From assembly GCA_039654915.1 (NCBI GenBank), contig CM077594.1, positions 98,966,893 to 99,030,892 of the forward strand: 64,000 nucleotides of DNA, read 5' to 3'. A program made the translations under genes and the position numbers. This document shows positions 1-11,905 of the stretch, in pieces (position 1 is the stretch's first letter; each line of letters begins with the position of its first letter). This DNA comes from Aquilaria yunnanensis. Taxonomy: Eukaryota; Streptophyta; Magnoliopsida; Malvales; Thymelaeaceae. The notes below the pieces were generated by a model. The model worked only from the letters and a program-made list of their open reading frames with translations, was not told the DNA's origin and did no database searches.

Positions 1-2853
1 AGGCCTACAGGGTAGATTGTCAACAGTTGGGCACTTAAATAGCTCATTAGTCCCAACCAGCAGAAATAATGAACAGACTGAAGATCAGACATCCAGGTGA
101 AGATTATTGCTTGTCTGTTTGTTAGAATTTCTTGACTGGATTTGGTGGACCAGTTCACATACAGGATAATGTATAACAGGTCCCTGGAAGTCCAAGAGCC
201 TTCAATGAGGGTTCTACAGGAGGAAAGAGCTGAACTTAGGAGAGAGGTGGATTTCCATTTGTTTCGAGTTCCATATCTTCAAATGCACCTCTGAACATTA
301 ATCTCTGCAGCTGTAAATTGCCCATTCACTTCTAAACTTTCATGTTTTGTAGATTGAAACTTACAAAGAATACATCTCTGAAGTTGTACTGCATTCTGAA
401 GCTCAGGCATCACAGTACCAGCAAAAGGTTCATAAATATCTAATTCCTTTTCTAAACTCGTACTCCTCTATACAAATCATAATTGTTGTTCTTTTGTGCT
501 ACAACTCTAACCAATCTAACTTGACGGTTCTTTCTTCTTTGTACTGATTGATTTCTCAAGCCAAAAATGTCTCCATTTTCTTTTTTTAGAGGCAGGGAAT
601 GTTTAACATTAGGTCTTTAAGACGGACAAGCACCTATTGAAGCATAGAAACATGTCAACATGTCTGGTTCACCACTTCCCAGGATAGAGCCATATTATAG
701 GAGGAAAACAATTTTTGGAAAAATAAAGTAAAATAAAAAAAGGGTGACTGAAATTTGTAAAATCAAACTGAACTCATTGCTTCCTTAAAAGGCATAAATA
801 GAATAGTTCATTCCTGGTCTTGGAGAGGTTATATCCAAGTTTATATTTTTTTTCCCTGTGTTATTTACTTAGCAGTCCTAACATTATAAGAGTCTTGAAC
901 TTGTGTTTCTTTGCTTGTCTGCTAACATGACTGGTTTTTCATTGCCATGCCTGAATTTGACATTATGATCTCTCATATAAAAAGTAAAATAAACAGATCA
1001 TATATTGTGTGTAAGGGCCACTAGCTGCCGATTACTAATTGCTTCCAAGAACTCTTGAAGCTTTTGGTGATTATATGCTGGAATGTGTAACAACAGACTT
1101 TATTGCCCTTGCTGTGCTTGTTTATCATGAGATATGGGCCTTTGCATTAGTTGTTTGGTTTCATTTAATTGTTCCCGTTGCTGTGTTTTTTATCATGAGA
1201 AATGGGCCTTTGCATTAGTTGTTTGGTTTGCATTTTAATTGTTCCCCCACTTGAACAGTACAAAGTTCTGGAGGCCATGTTTCAAGAAGTAAAGAAAGAT
1301 GCATCAAATACTTCCGTGGCTGCATCTGAAAACAAAATTGATAGGAGCTCAACAAGGACAAGAGGTTCAAGCTCACCATTCAGATGCATTTCAAGTTTGG
1401 TTCAACAAATGAACCTAGAGAAAGATCAGGAATTGTCAAATGCTCGGCTGCGTATAGTGGAGCTAGAAACATTGGCTGCTAGTCGACAACAAGAGGTTAA
1501 ATTGTGTTTCAGTTCAGTACTTAATGGAGAATTTCTAACCTGTGCTTTTCCCATTGCAAATGAATATTCAAATCACTTGAATTTTTCGCTACAACTGATA
1601 AATTGATGTTATCTCCAGTTTGAAGCTTATTTTGATAAGTAAAACTACTTTTGATAATTAAGATGTCTAATTCACACTAAACTGGATCAGGTATGTATGC
1701 TGAATACAAGGCTGGCAGCAGCAGAAAGCATGACACATGACGTCATCAGGGATTTGTTGGGTGTTAAATTGGACATGACAAACTATGCAGTAAGCTGCAA
1801 GAACTTTTAGCTTTTATGAGATGGATATTCTAGCTCTGTTGAGAAAAACAAAGCATGAATACGGTTGCTAATTATTAGCTTTTTCTGTGGGCATCTTCCA
1901 GAACATAGTAGACCAGTGTCAAATTCACAAGTTGGTGGAGGAAGCTCATCAGCAAGCAGATGAATTCCTTGCAAAGGTTTTCATAACTGGACTTTTGACT
2001 CGATTATTTTCCCCTATATATAGTCAAGTTCTGACTCCCACGACATACCATTTCTTTGGATTAGGAGCAGGAGATTCTAAAGCTAAAGAAACAGATTAAT
2101 GATCTCAGTAAGGAAAGAGAGAGGTTAGATCCTTTTCTGCTTGTTTGTAATACTGAAATCCAATTTTGAGGTTTGTACATATTTACCCAACCCTATTAAA
2201 ATATGTCTCGCAACTATAGTTGCATTTTGGAAATAAACAAGAGAGATGCAGAGCTGCTCGGAGCTAAGGTTTCTGTACAGCAGCTTAAAGAGCGGGACCT
2301 GTTGCTTTCTGGCCATAATGAAATGTTAAAGGTAATAGCATATCTGACTTGTATCTGCGACTCTGTTTTCTCTGAGCGCTGTCTTAGAACTTTTTGGTTT
2401 CCAGCCATTCCTTAATTTTGTATTGCCCCCCTAATTACAGAAGGACAAGAATGATCTGATAAAGGTGGTCGCAGAACTGGAGGAGATAATAGGGAATACT
2501 CAAGGAACTAAGATTAATCAGAAGCAAGTTCATCCTACAAGTAAAACTAGGGTAAGAACAACTCTTGCATTTTTACAACATTACAGAAAACATATTTGTA
2601 AAGCTGTGAATTGCAGGAAGCCAGTCCACTGCAAGTGGGTGATGTCAATTTTGGCAGGAGATGCCAGCAATCTCAAAAGCTTCTATCTCGAGTGAATGAT
2701 GAACTAGCCATGTATTATATGAACAATAGAGCTCGACCTCATGCAGGAGCTTCAGCAAAAGGGTCTGACACGAAATATAGGTCAGTAACTGGGAGCATAT
2801 GTATTAGCATGACAAAGTTCTATCAGCTTAAATTCAAACATTATGGTTACTAA
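1..2853 (+). CDS. Kinesin-12 family (phragmoplast kinesin), C-terminal exons only
   Basis: C-terminal coiled-coil tail of a plant kinesin-12 (POK/PAKRP1 relatives, which act at the phragmoplast and division site); the motor domain lies left of the window. Exons read in one continuous phase: 1-96, 165-246, 353-427, 1259-1495, 1691-1789, 1902-1976, 2065-2123, 2220-2331, 2441-2551 and 2617-2853, all with GT/AG borders. Recognisable tail blocks are RVLQEERAELRRE (about 208-246), SLVQQMNLEKDQELSNARLR (exon 4), VIRDLLGVKLDMTNYA (exon 5), LVEEAHQQADEFLAK (exon 6), EILKLKKQINDLSKERE (exon 7) and LEINKRDAELL (exon 8). The peptide is charged and heptad-like, as expected for coiled coil. The last exon is the least certain: it runs to a TAA at 2851-2853, but a GT at 2781 could splice to a further short exon. 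The family is recognised from memory of homologues; the subfamily letter (12C/D/E) is not decided. The first exon may begin left of the window. Confidence 0.85.
1108..1248 (+). repeat. ~70-bp tandem duplication in kinesin intron, next to exon 4
   Basis: Two adjacent near-identical copies (about 1108-1172 and 1173-1244) share the phrase GGGCCTTTGCATTAGTTGTT and end just before the AG acceptor at 1257-1258. The duplication doubles the T-rich tract that precedes the acceptor of exon 4. Confidence 0.8.
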
Positions 2854-3571
2854 CAGGATCAAGAAGGGTTAAAAAGTCTGGGATAGCTATCAACTCTGAT
2901 CAGCGGTATTGAGGCTGCAAATGTTGGTGGACGCTGGACAAACATCTTGTGATCATCTGCCACAGGCCAAAGCTACTGTAGAGCAGAAGGCAGTGACTGT
3001 AAATTTGTGTAGAGTGATCGGTTTTGCATTGTTTGCTAGCCCCATAGATTTATCCTTCTGGTGCATCACACGTAAATAATCCACACCCATTACGGGTGGG
3101 GTTCTCTGTGTGGTGACCAAACCCGGTGTTGCTTTATTCGTGTGTTTTGCAAATGTAATGTGCTATGGATCAGCAAACGATATACTCCGTCCTTAATTGT
3201 ACTTTATTCCCATTTTATCTCATTTAAGTTAATCTTGATGATTATGTTTTCCATACAAGTGGCAGCAATTATTAAGACTTCTAATTGGCAATCTTTTGAA
3301 GTTAAAAGTAGAGATATAATCTCATTGGCATGCACATCACTATTAGCTTACTTAGATATAGAGTATCCAATATTCTGCGCCATCAGAATAGAGAAATGGC
3401 GATTTGGATCTGCAACTTGCATTTGTTCAACTAATGCATAATGACATAGCTGAAGAAAGTCTTGTAACTTGTGGTACACTGACGAAAACTTAAGGTCAAA
3501 TATGTGATCAACCTCGACTACAATAGAAAAGAATGGCACAGAAAAAAAGTGTAGCATCCTCCGCATCTTGA
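2854..3571. other. Convergent intergenic / 3' UTR region
   Basis: Spacer between the kinesin stop (2853) and the methyltransferase stop (3572 on the other strand). It must hold both 3' UTRs because the genes are tail-to-tail. No independent gene is supported; short ORFs at 3142-3441 and 3348-3653 overlap each other on opposite strands and have no recognisable content. Confidence 0.6.
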
Positions 3572-5616
3572 TTAACTGGCAGTTGCTTCTTCCTTTGGCT
3601 TTGCCTGCTTCAATAAACAAATGGTGGTAAATTGTAACAGAAAATGTCAACAAATTTAATTAAAGACTGTCAGTTCAGATTAAGTGGATGTCACAGAAAC
3701 CTTGGCGCAGACATATATATAATGAACATCAGGGTTCTTCCCAAGTTCAGCTTCCACTGAACTTCCATCCTCATTCAATGGAACACTGTCCATCAACTCC
3801 CTTACCAGCCTTTCAGATCTCCCCTCAGACCCAAATTTCTCTGGATTTGGTAAACAACCAGGATATTTCTCAGTACCAACAACAAATTCAAAGAAAATCG
3901 GTACTTTTAGCATCTTAAACAACAATTGAAGAAAAAAAAAGGCACATAAGCCAAGCACTTCTTAAGCCTACTTCTTAGAGTATTCTTGGTCGGCTGAACA
4001 AGAGTCCAAGCTTCAACAATTCAACTTAAAGGTCTAAGATCTTAATCTGTTTGGAAGGATATACGGAAGAAAATAACTATACCATTCCCAAATCAGCTCC
4101 ATCTACGGTCATCTCTCCTACTTTCTATTTTCCAATAAGTAGGCCCAAAATCACAAAACCATCAAGTGACCTGACCCTGGGAAAGTAAAACTTGTATAAT
4201 GTATTCAAATAGGAAGAGTGATTCTAATGGCAATAATATGCATCAAACTTCTGTCATTTCTTTAAGGACTTGTAAAACCAAGGATCTGTTTGTCAAACGA
4301 AGCCATAGAGCAAATACTCTCAGAAAGTGGCAAAAGATTCCAGCTAAAGCAGTGCACAAACACCCATCCCCAGAAGACAGCAAAGAATGTTCTTTCAACA
4401 AGATGTAGGGCAGAGATTTAGACAACCTATCACATGCAGTTTTATGCTCCATGAGCATGACTCCTTCAGCAAGGAAAGGCGGTATACAGGAGCTCCATAT
4501 GTTATCTGCAGGAGTCAAATGGACTAGTTAGGGGCACAAATATGAAAACCCGAAAGTACAAAGGGGCAGTAAATATCTCAGTGGCAGGAATTAGCTGGGA
4601 TTAATGAGTGCATAAGCACGCTAGAGACAGACAGACACATTTATGCAAAGAAACAATGATGTGTGGAATTACCAGAATATAGACTCCTTTATCCTTGAGG
4701 ACCCTATAGTTTGTTATCAACTGCTTCAATATATGGTGAACAAATCAAGGGAAACCACAGAAAAATGAAGTGTGGAACAATGATGATCGCTGTCTAAGTT
4801 TGACCATACCTCCAAACTTCCTCGAGCATCTTTGTGGCATTTTGCCGAGAATTATTCCCGCACTACACATACAAATGTCGCACCAAGTTCAAGTAATTTA
4901 CAGACGTTTAATAAAGCTACCCATCAAGAAGCAATGCATTGAGATTGAGCCTCACCAATAAAGAATCAAGGGTCCCTAAAACGCAGCACGAAACGAAAAT
5001 TAGCAAAATCCACATAATTAACAGGAAGAGACTATGAAAAGAGACTAACAAAATGCCTACCTTTGTCAAGAACTGCATCAAAGGAATCAGCTTCAAATAC
5101 ACTCATATCTCGTACATCCAATTTAATATCTGGTCCATCATAAGACAGAAGAAGAAAAAATAGCAACTTATCTTTTTGTGAGTGCAAGAATGATCTTGGT
5201 AGAGAAAACAATTTGTTCAAAATCGTATAACGTACATTTAAGCTGAGGACGATTTGAGTATTTTTTCTGCATAGCTTCGATGACGACAGATGAAATGTCC
5301 ACATTCACGACATCCTTGTACCCGTCATCCACCAAACCTTCGCTAAATGCTGAGTAAAAATCCAAACCGAAAAATCAGATCCAGGAACATAGAATGTAGG
5401 CGAAATGAAAAGAGGAGATCTGGAAAGGGGCGGACTTGAGTTGCCGCAGCCGACGACGAGAAGGCGCTGATTGTGGAGGGGACAGTAAAGGCGAATGAGG
5501 GGCGCTAAAGAAGCGTACTTCTGGTACCAATCGAATGATCCAGATTCGTTGGCGTAGCGGTTGTCCCAATAACATGGCTCCCCATAAGCTTGTGTCGTTG
5601 AAGTCCCCATAGTCAT
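3572..5616 (-). CDS. SAM-dependent methyltransferase, METTL13/eEF1A-KMT-like, 9 exons
   Basis: Complete class I methyltransferase gene that no single ORF shows. Exons on the minus strand: 5616-5436, 5349-5236, 5129-5061, 4975-4956, 4862-4810, 4703-4673, 4505-4427, 3840-3701 and 3604-3572. They total 720 nt in frame, giving 239 aa. Seen: N-terminal YWDNRYANESGSFDWYQKY (16-34); SAM-binding motif VVGCGNS (54-60); acidic residue of NVDISS (D78); LDVRDMS (102-108); the family signature DKGTLD (120-125); CGNNSRQ; MLEEVWRVLKDKGVYILITY; and C-terminal SSVEAELGKNPDVHYIYVC. This layout matches plant homologues of METTL13/EEF1AKMT4, about 240-250 aa, which methylate eEF1A in animals; the plant substrate is inferred only. 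Exon 4 is a 20-nt microexon coding the second half of the GTLDSLL block. The start is the first ATG (5616) of the frame; a second in-frame ATG follows two codons later. A less likely end is read-through after exon 8 to a TAA about 20 nt on. The gene converges on kinesin-12. Confidence 0.9.
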
Positions 5617-5789
5617 CTTCTCCTCTGTGGTTTGCTGCTTCTCGAATCGGCAATGGAAAATGTTTGGTTTGATAATTGATTAGCAGACACACGGCTAAGC
5701 TCGAGTTTGGGTAAATGTCACTAAATGTCCTGAAAATATGCTCTATGTTGCACATTTGTCCTGGAAGTTATGGGTGACAAGGGGTAGAG

Positions 5790-5905
5790 CTTTTTTTGGG
5801 TAGTTTGAGCTCAAGCTCGAGTTGAGGCTTTTTGAGCCCAGCTCAATCGAGCTTGAGTCAAAAAATGAGTTTGAAATGTTTTAGGGCTAAGCTCGAGCCT
5901 GGAGA
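5790..5905. repeat. GAGCTCGAGC-rich repeat (left part)
   Basis: Dense repeats of GAGCTCAAGCTCGAG and GAGCCCAGCTCAATCGAGC. The same vocabulary recurs at 7170-7310 and in the bounded element at 57050-57470, so this is a fragment of the same repeat family. Confidence 0.55.
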
Positions 5906-6297
5906 AACCCAACCCCATATATTTTTGTGCTTGACGGGCATGGTGAGCCTTGGCTAATTTCTTACTTTCTTCGCACTTCTCAAAATTCCCAATCAACTTC
6001 AACCTTGCCTTTACCGTTCTTCTTCTTAGATTTGGTCTTGTCCTCATGCAAAAAGTGAAACACCAATGCTTCTGTTGGTTGAATCAAGTTCAACTTCGAC
6101 TTCGTTGTTCTTCTTTTTAGATTCAAACTTCTCAAATTTCGTCCTTATTTAGAGCCAGGCCAACATCAACACCTCTGCAACTTTGCTAGCCGCATTTCTA
6201 TTTTTAGCCATGGAAATAGTTGTGCTAAGATCTATTGACATTACCTCCACTTTCTCTGGCCTCTGCCATTTGAAATCTAACTTGTACACGCCAAATT

Positions 6298-6363
6298 GTG
6301 ACCACCCAATGATGCCAACATCTTGACACTCTGATCTAACAATCAACTTGTGAGTTGGATCTT
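6298..6363 (+). repeat. 65-bp direct repeat, copy 1
   Basis: The block CCAATGATGCCAACATCTTG through ATCAACTTGTGAGTTGGATC recurs at 6815-6885 with scattered substitutions. The hAT-type element at 6366-6788 sits between the two copies. Confidence 0.75.
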
Positions 6364-6365
6364 AT

Positions 6366-6788
6366 CAGTGGCGGAACCAGGATTTTTGGTTCGAGGGGGC
6401 AAGCTCGGAAGAGAGTCGGTGGAGCCCGGAGGAGAGAGACGACGTTACAGTTAGGTAAAGCTGTAAAATGGGACTAATTCATACTAATTCAAAGCTCAAG
6501 GAGCAAATCGTACGAGTTGGAAACGTTTGAGGACTAATAGTACATTTAGGCCATGTTAGAATATCCCTTAATGTAGAGGGAATAACTACTCATTGGGTCC
6601 CTACTTTCTTCAGCGCCTACCTTATTGCCTCCCATCTTTATATTTTTCCACAATATTTGGGGAGGCAAAATGTACACACAATCCTTAAATTTTGACAAAA
6701 TCACCAAATTACTACCCCATATTTACGTTTTTTCTAAATTCTCGGGGGGACAACAGCCCCCTCCCAGCATATGGTAGCTACGCCACTA
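6366..6788. mobile_element. hAT-type non-autonomous element (423 bp)
   Basis: Begins CAGTGGCGGAACCAGG and ends GTAGCTACGCCACTA, so the terminal inverted repeats share (C/T)AGTGGCG. Flanked by an 8-bp target duplication, GATCTTAT (6358-6365) and GATCTTAC (6789-6796). The short TIR and 8-bp TSD are the hAT pattern. No ORF of note inside. Caveat: the flanking 65-bp direct repeats could supply part of the apparent TSD. Confidence 0.7.
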
Positions 6789-6814
6789 GATCTTACAATG
6801 GATCTTACAATGAA

Positions 6815-6885
6815 TCATGACTAGCCAATGACGCCAACATCTCAACACTCAGATCTAGCAATCAACTTATGAGTTTGATCTTGTG
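6815..6885 (+). repeat. 65-bp direct repeat, copy 2
   Basis: Partner of 6298-6363 (CCAATGACGCCAACATCTCA through ATCAACTTATGAGTTTGATC). Confidence 0.75.
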
Positions 6886-7169
6886 GCATTGGGGCTGCTG
6901 AGGGATGAAGCTAAAGACGTCTTCCTAAGCCAAAAATTGACACGGTAGTGAATGGAGGATTGCGGTGGCTCCACCCTCGATGTATTGAGGAAGATGATGA
7001 CTTATTTATCAAGTTTACAAAATTAGGGTAGAACAGCAAAGGATTAAAAAGTTTGGGATAAGTTATAAAATTTTATATTCTCTAATTATCTATGTACAAA
7101 ATTGCAGGTTCAGTCCCCATCTTTCTTTCAAGTTTTAATTATGATACCTAAGGTTTTATATATGTTATT

Positions 7170-7315
7170 CGAGTCTGACGAGCTTTTGGGTCAAATTCAA
7201 ACTCGCCTAGAGCCGAGCTCGAGCCTGAAAAATTGAGCTCGAGCAAGTACTGAACAACAAATGGGCTGAACTTGAGCCTAGTGGGCTTGGGCTCAGCCCG
7301 ACTCATTTTCACCTC
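7170..7315. repeat. GAGCTCGAGC-rich repeat (right part)
   Basis: Contains CGAGCTCGAGCCTGAAAAAT and GGGCTTGGGCTCAGCCCGAC and ends CTCATTTTCACCTCT. Its reverse complement starts AGAGGTGAAAATGAGTCGGG, resembling the terminal repeat of the element at 57050-57470. Confidence 0.55.
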
Positions 7316-7434
7316 TATTGGAAGAACAAAATATTGTACCATTCATCTTTGAAGTATGTAGTTCTTGAACCGTTTGTCCTTCTATCAAGTTTTATTGTTG
7401 AGGAGTAACAGAAAACTAACCTGGTGGGATGAAT

Positions 7435-7640
7435 GGTGCAACATAAAGCATATTTCTTGAATAAATAGTGCAACATAAAACATACTTTCATGATGAATTG
7501 TGCAACATAAGACATATTTTTCAATAAAAAGAGTTGACAGGAAGATAAATAGTGCAACAATTGCATACTTTAAAAAAAAATGGTATAACATTCTATACTT
7601 TTAGGATAAATGTGTAACATAAGACATACTTTAGGATATT
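7435..7640 (+). repeat. Degenerate tandem repeat, GTGCAACATAAGACATA units
   Basis: At least five imperfect units of roughly 35-45 bp carry the core TGCAACATAAGACATACTTT. The last unit grades into the right inverted repeat of the 5.7-7.7 kb composite, so the array looks like an amplified terminal repeat, a habit known in Mutator-like elements. Confidence 0.7.
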
Positions 7641-7672
7641 TAGTAATAGTTACCCCTCAAGTTTGGGTTTCA

Positions 7673-9284
7673 GATTTGGTGGAAGCACCTGGGGACCAAT
7701 GGAACAAGACAAGTTTAGATGCCTGCTCTGGCAGCACGTGTCTCTGCTCTCCAATTTCTTTTTCACTACTTATTCCCTCAACATTATATAAGAATCGGCA
7801 CTGAACAACCCTACGTGGCTCGAATTCTCTGAAACGTTCAAAACTGATTTCGGTTTTCATTATGTTTTTCTTTACAATTTTGATTTCATATGGCTGTAAA
7901 GGTTTTGCCTGGAATGTGAAATAATTAAGGTCGGAGTAATTTCAACTGGAAAAAGGCATGTCCAGATCACCTCCCATAGAGGCGGTCTCATGCGCTTCAT
8001 CCAGCACAACAAAATCTTTAAACCTATGCTTTGGATCTATTTTATTTTAGTCAAAATCTATGCTTTTGATCTATGGTAGGTAATTTCAAGTGTAGTATTA
8101 TAAACGAATAGAATGCTTGAATTATATTTATTTATTTAATTAAATGAATGTATGTGAATAATATTTTATATTCATTTATTTAAATAAACGAATACTAGCA
8201 CATATATCATTTGTTTTATTATGTTCATGAACACATTTAGTTAAAATTTATTTATGTTTATTTGTTTGTTTATTTGTTCATTTGTTTGCTTAATTATTAT
8301 TTATATACATACTTCACGTTTATTGTGATAGTCAAAATTCATGATGTTGTGGGCATTCTAGCGATAAAGAAATTTACAAGTAAAACCAAATTTTGGGAAA
8401 ACTAAGTTGTGTTTTTTAAGAAAAATCCGCTACCGCTCAAGTCGATTCAACTCACAAAGGGTTATAGGTATAGAGGTGTTTGAGAATTTCTTGTACATAA
8501 TTCACAATACCACAAGATTCCCTTTTCCCTTTTTACATAGTCTTCCTCTTCCTAATTATTGTAAGGCATCTTTGGCGTAAGATCCATCTCTTAACTAGAT
8601 CATATTTTCAGTGGATTTCTTTATCAATTATAGCTCCTTTACTTAAGAGCTTTCTGGCCCATCCAACATTTCTTCCATTTGAGGGCATATAGGCCTCAGA
8701 CCTCTAAACCCATTGTGATATCAATTGGTATTTAAGATTTTCGGTTTTTCTATTTTGATATCTATTTTAATTTATAGATATTGTTATTTGGTTGATTTGG
8801 TAGGTGTTTTTTTATTTATTGGTTCATTCATACATTCGCTCATTCATTGGTATTTGATTATTTGGCCATCTATGGTGATTGCGAACACATTATTTATACC
8901 GTTTGCGAATAAGTATTTAGCGAATACTACTAATTTATAAATAAGTAAACATAAACAAAAAAAATGAATTTTATTTTACTATTCACATTCAATAATAATT
9001 AACTGAATAAACATGAACACGTTTGTTCTGTTTTTCTTTTTTTTTTTTTTTGCAAATATTGAACACATCAAACGTATAAAAAAAACCACTGATCACAAGT
9101 GAATTGGTAAAAATTGTTCTGGTTTTTTGGTTCCATGTCACGGCTCAGCATATTCCTAAATTTTGAAGTGAATAGAAGAACAAGATTGCAAATGCCATAA
9201 ATAATCCACTACAATTAAATTTAATTTCAAAAAAGTGATACAAAATTTGTTCACTTCTGACGCCATAAATGGTGGTGTTGATGA
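7673..9284. other. AT-rich intergenic DNA, no gene seen
   Basis: No supported gene. 8090-9020 is very AT-rich with repeated words (TTTATTTATTT, AACGAATA, GCGAATA) and reads like decayed foldback transposon DNA, but I could not set ends. Confidence 0.4.
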
Positions 9285-10618
9285 TATTTAATAAGGCTTA
9301 AAGACATTTTTAGCCCTTAAACTCAATTGACTCGAACACTTTAGCCTTGAACATAAAGTCTGTACAACTCAGCTCTTCAACTTGATCAAACAGTGCAGTC
9401 AACCCCTTTTACCCTTCATGCCGCTCACGTGGCTTTTAAAAACCTTAACACCACTTCTGCCACATCAAATAAAATATGTCGAAAGTCACTAAATTTTATC
9501 TTTTTATCTTATTTTCATCCTAGACTCATAATTACCTTGATTCTAGCCTTAACTTTGAAAAAGCCCCAAAACCATCTTCACAAACTCCAGAGTGTCTTTC
9601 TTGCTCACCTCCATCATTGCTCGCATCGTATCGCATCCACCCATCCACCTACCTCACCCTTTTAGCGCCTACTACATATGCACACCCACCCACCCAACAA
9701 CAACCCAGTTGGTTTTGATTTAAAGCCTCTTAGCCATGGATGAATCATAGGCGAGAATGGGGGCCAAAGAAAACAAAAATCCCTTCTCACACTTTCCTTG
9801 AATGATTTTCCTTCCAAAGGAAGTAAGTATGGAAAGCACATAATAGCCCAAGGCATGTTGGTTTAAAGGATTGTTGCCTAACTCACTTTGCATTCTAAAC
9901 ATTTTTTTTAATAGTTACAAGTCTATCTCTTTTCACAGTTAGAGCTTTAATTCTTTTCTTATCAATTTCAATTCTAAAATCCCCATTAGTTGTTGTTAAA
10001 GTTCTTACATGATTCTTTTTTTTCATTCTTTTCACTTTTTTTAAAAGTATGAATGGATGATTTAGTTGGCTAGGCTAGCATTTCTTTGCCTTGGTCATTT
10101 GCATACAGTGGCTGTGTTTATGCTTGCTCTTTCATCTTGGATGTGTTGCAGGGTTGTAGCTTCAAGGCTAAATGTAGTTATGTTTTTTTTTTCATTTTTT
10201 CCTGATGTACTCTTGTGATTGTTATGCTGAAATATTGCTCTGCACATTTGGGCCTTTTGGCTATTGTATTTTTTTCTCTCATTATTAATGATATATCACA
10301 TTTTTTTCATGAAAAAAAGGTTGAAGATGAATGGTTTAAGTTTAATCTGCTGTTTGGTTAGATAATGTATAAAATAGTTGGTTTTTTCCTTTTTTTTAAG
10401 TGGATTGTTTCTCTATTGAGCTTGCTTAAATTTGCAACCTTGTTCTATTTTTTTTCCTTTCTATATGTGTTTTTTATGCTTTTACCAACTACTATATTAT
10501 GTTGTGTGGTTTCCTGTGATGAGAGAATTTTTTGAAAGGTTAGTATATGAGTTTACGTACAAAAATGAATGAAAAATAAAGTTAAAAGACTTCTAACACA
10601 TTTCACCTAACAAAGCAG

Positions 10619-11905
10619 TGTTAAGTGCATGATATGTCTATTATTTCACCTTTATTTGATGTATTTCATGACAATAATTGCTAGAGTTAGGGTACTTCTG
10701 GTGTTATTCTTATGTTTTTATAGATGAAGGCAATTGGAGCAAAAGAAGAGTAATTTGCAAGCCATTTTTGAACCTATTCTTGGCAAATTTAAGTTTGAGT
10801 GAAAAAATAAAAGTTATAACTCTTTCTTTTAGGTTCATGTGGGTGCTTAAATCATCTCAATCAAACACCTGTGCACAAAGTTATAGTCAAAATACTAAAA
10901 GGTGTCGATGCTGTCAAGTTCTGGCGCCTCAGGACCAAGAGTGGTGCTGTGTCTCAACCCTGTGGCACCAAGACCTGCTCTGTTTATAAAATCTCTCGAC
11001 TAGCAGTTGTGTGAGAGGATTTTTGGCTAGTTTTCTTAGGATTGTCATGGATTAGGGAGCTAGGAAGCTAATTTCATGGAGATTTTTGCTTGGATAGAAT
11101 GAGAGTTCATTTCCAACAGTGATTTCTACTTGGATTTGGTTCTCCTAACCCTAACTTTTCTTTTTGTTTATTTTGAGATTCTTGTAAATATGTGTAGACT
11201 TGTTGTTTATATGGATGTTTTGAATCATTTGGGGATGATTTGATGCTTATAAATACATGACTCAATGATTATTTTCATGATTTGTTGGTTCTTTTAGTTT
11301 GTGCTTAAATGTGTTGTTCATTTGTTGGTCACTTTTGTTGAACAACTTTCTAGACGTAGGAAAGATTTGAGAAAGGTTCCCAAGGTTAGAAGAGAGCTAA
11401 TAGAGCATGGGTAATGAGTAGATTCGAGAGAATTATCATTCTTACTAGGCCTTGAAGGATAACTTGAGCTTAAGGGTTCATAGGATAACTGATTAGCATG
11501 AGAATGTCCAACGGGGTTCTAAAGAGCTAATTGACCCTATCCTAAGAAAGGAAGGTTAATACTTTAGAGTTTTCCAGCCTATAACTTTCAAAAAGTACGA
11601 TTTGGGTTAGGTAGGCACTTGGTTAAAGTTATATCTATGTAGCAACAATTTAGTTAGAACTCCTTAGAAACATTATAAATATGGGTTTAGGATAGTTGTG
11701 ATGTCTGTTTGGTTTAGTGGTTAGGTAATCCACAATTTTAGTAATTTAGCTTTTTATTCCTTATTTACATTGTGTGTTTACTCTTATACAATTTCCTGTA
11801 GAATCGACACCTGACTTACCACAACTATAATTAACACCATATACTTGCGGGTGAGATTAAAGTTAAGGTTGATAAGGTTTTTTTATAAATTTTTGTCTGA
11901 TGACA
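10619..11905 (+). repeat. 5' LTR
   Basis: Starts TGTTAAGTGCATGATATGTC and ends GTCTGATGACA. The downstream part (about 11800-11860) contains GAATCGACACCTGACTTACC, a phrase typical of Athila-type LTR ends. Confidence 0.85.

Larger units (their letters stand above)
5699..7668. mobile_element. Composite flanked by ~60-bp degenerate inverted repeats
   Basis: Sequence at 5699-5762 (GTTTGGGTAAATGTCACTAA through ATGTTGCACATTTGTCC) reappears inverted at about 7600-7668 (ATGTGTAACATAAGACATAC through GTTACCCCTCAAGTTTGGG), roughly three-quarters identical by eye. Long inverted ends suggest a non-autonomous Mutator-like element. No clean target-site duplication was found. The interior has no gene: a short ORF at 6149-6346 is unremarkable. 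Confidence 0.5.
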
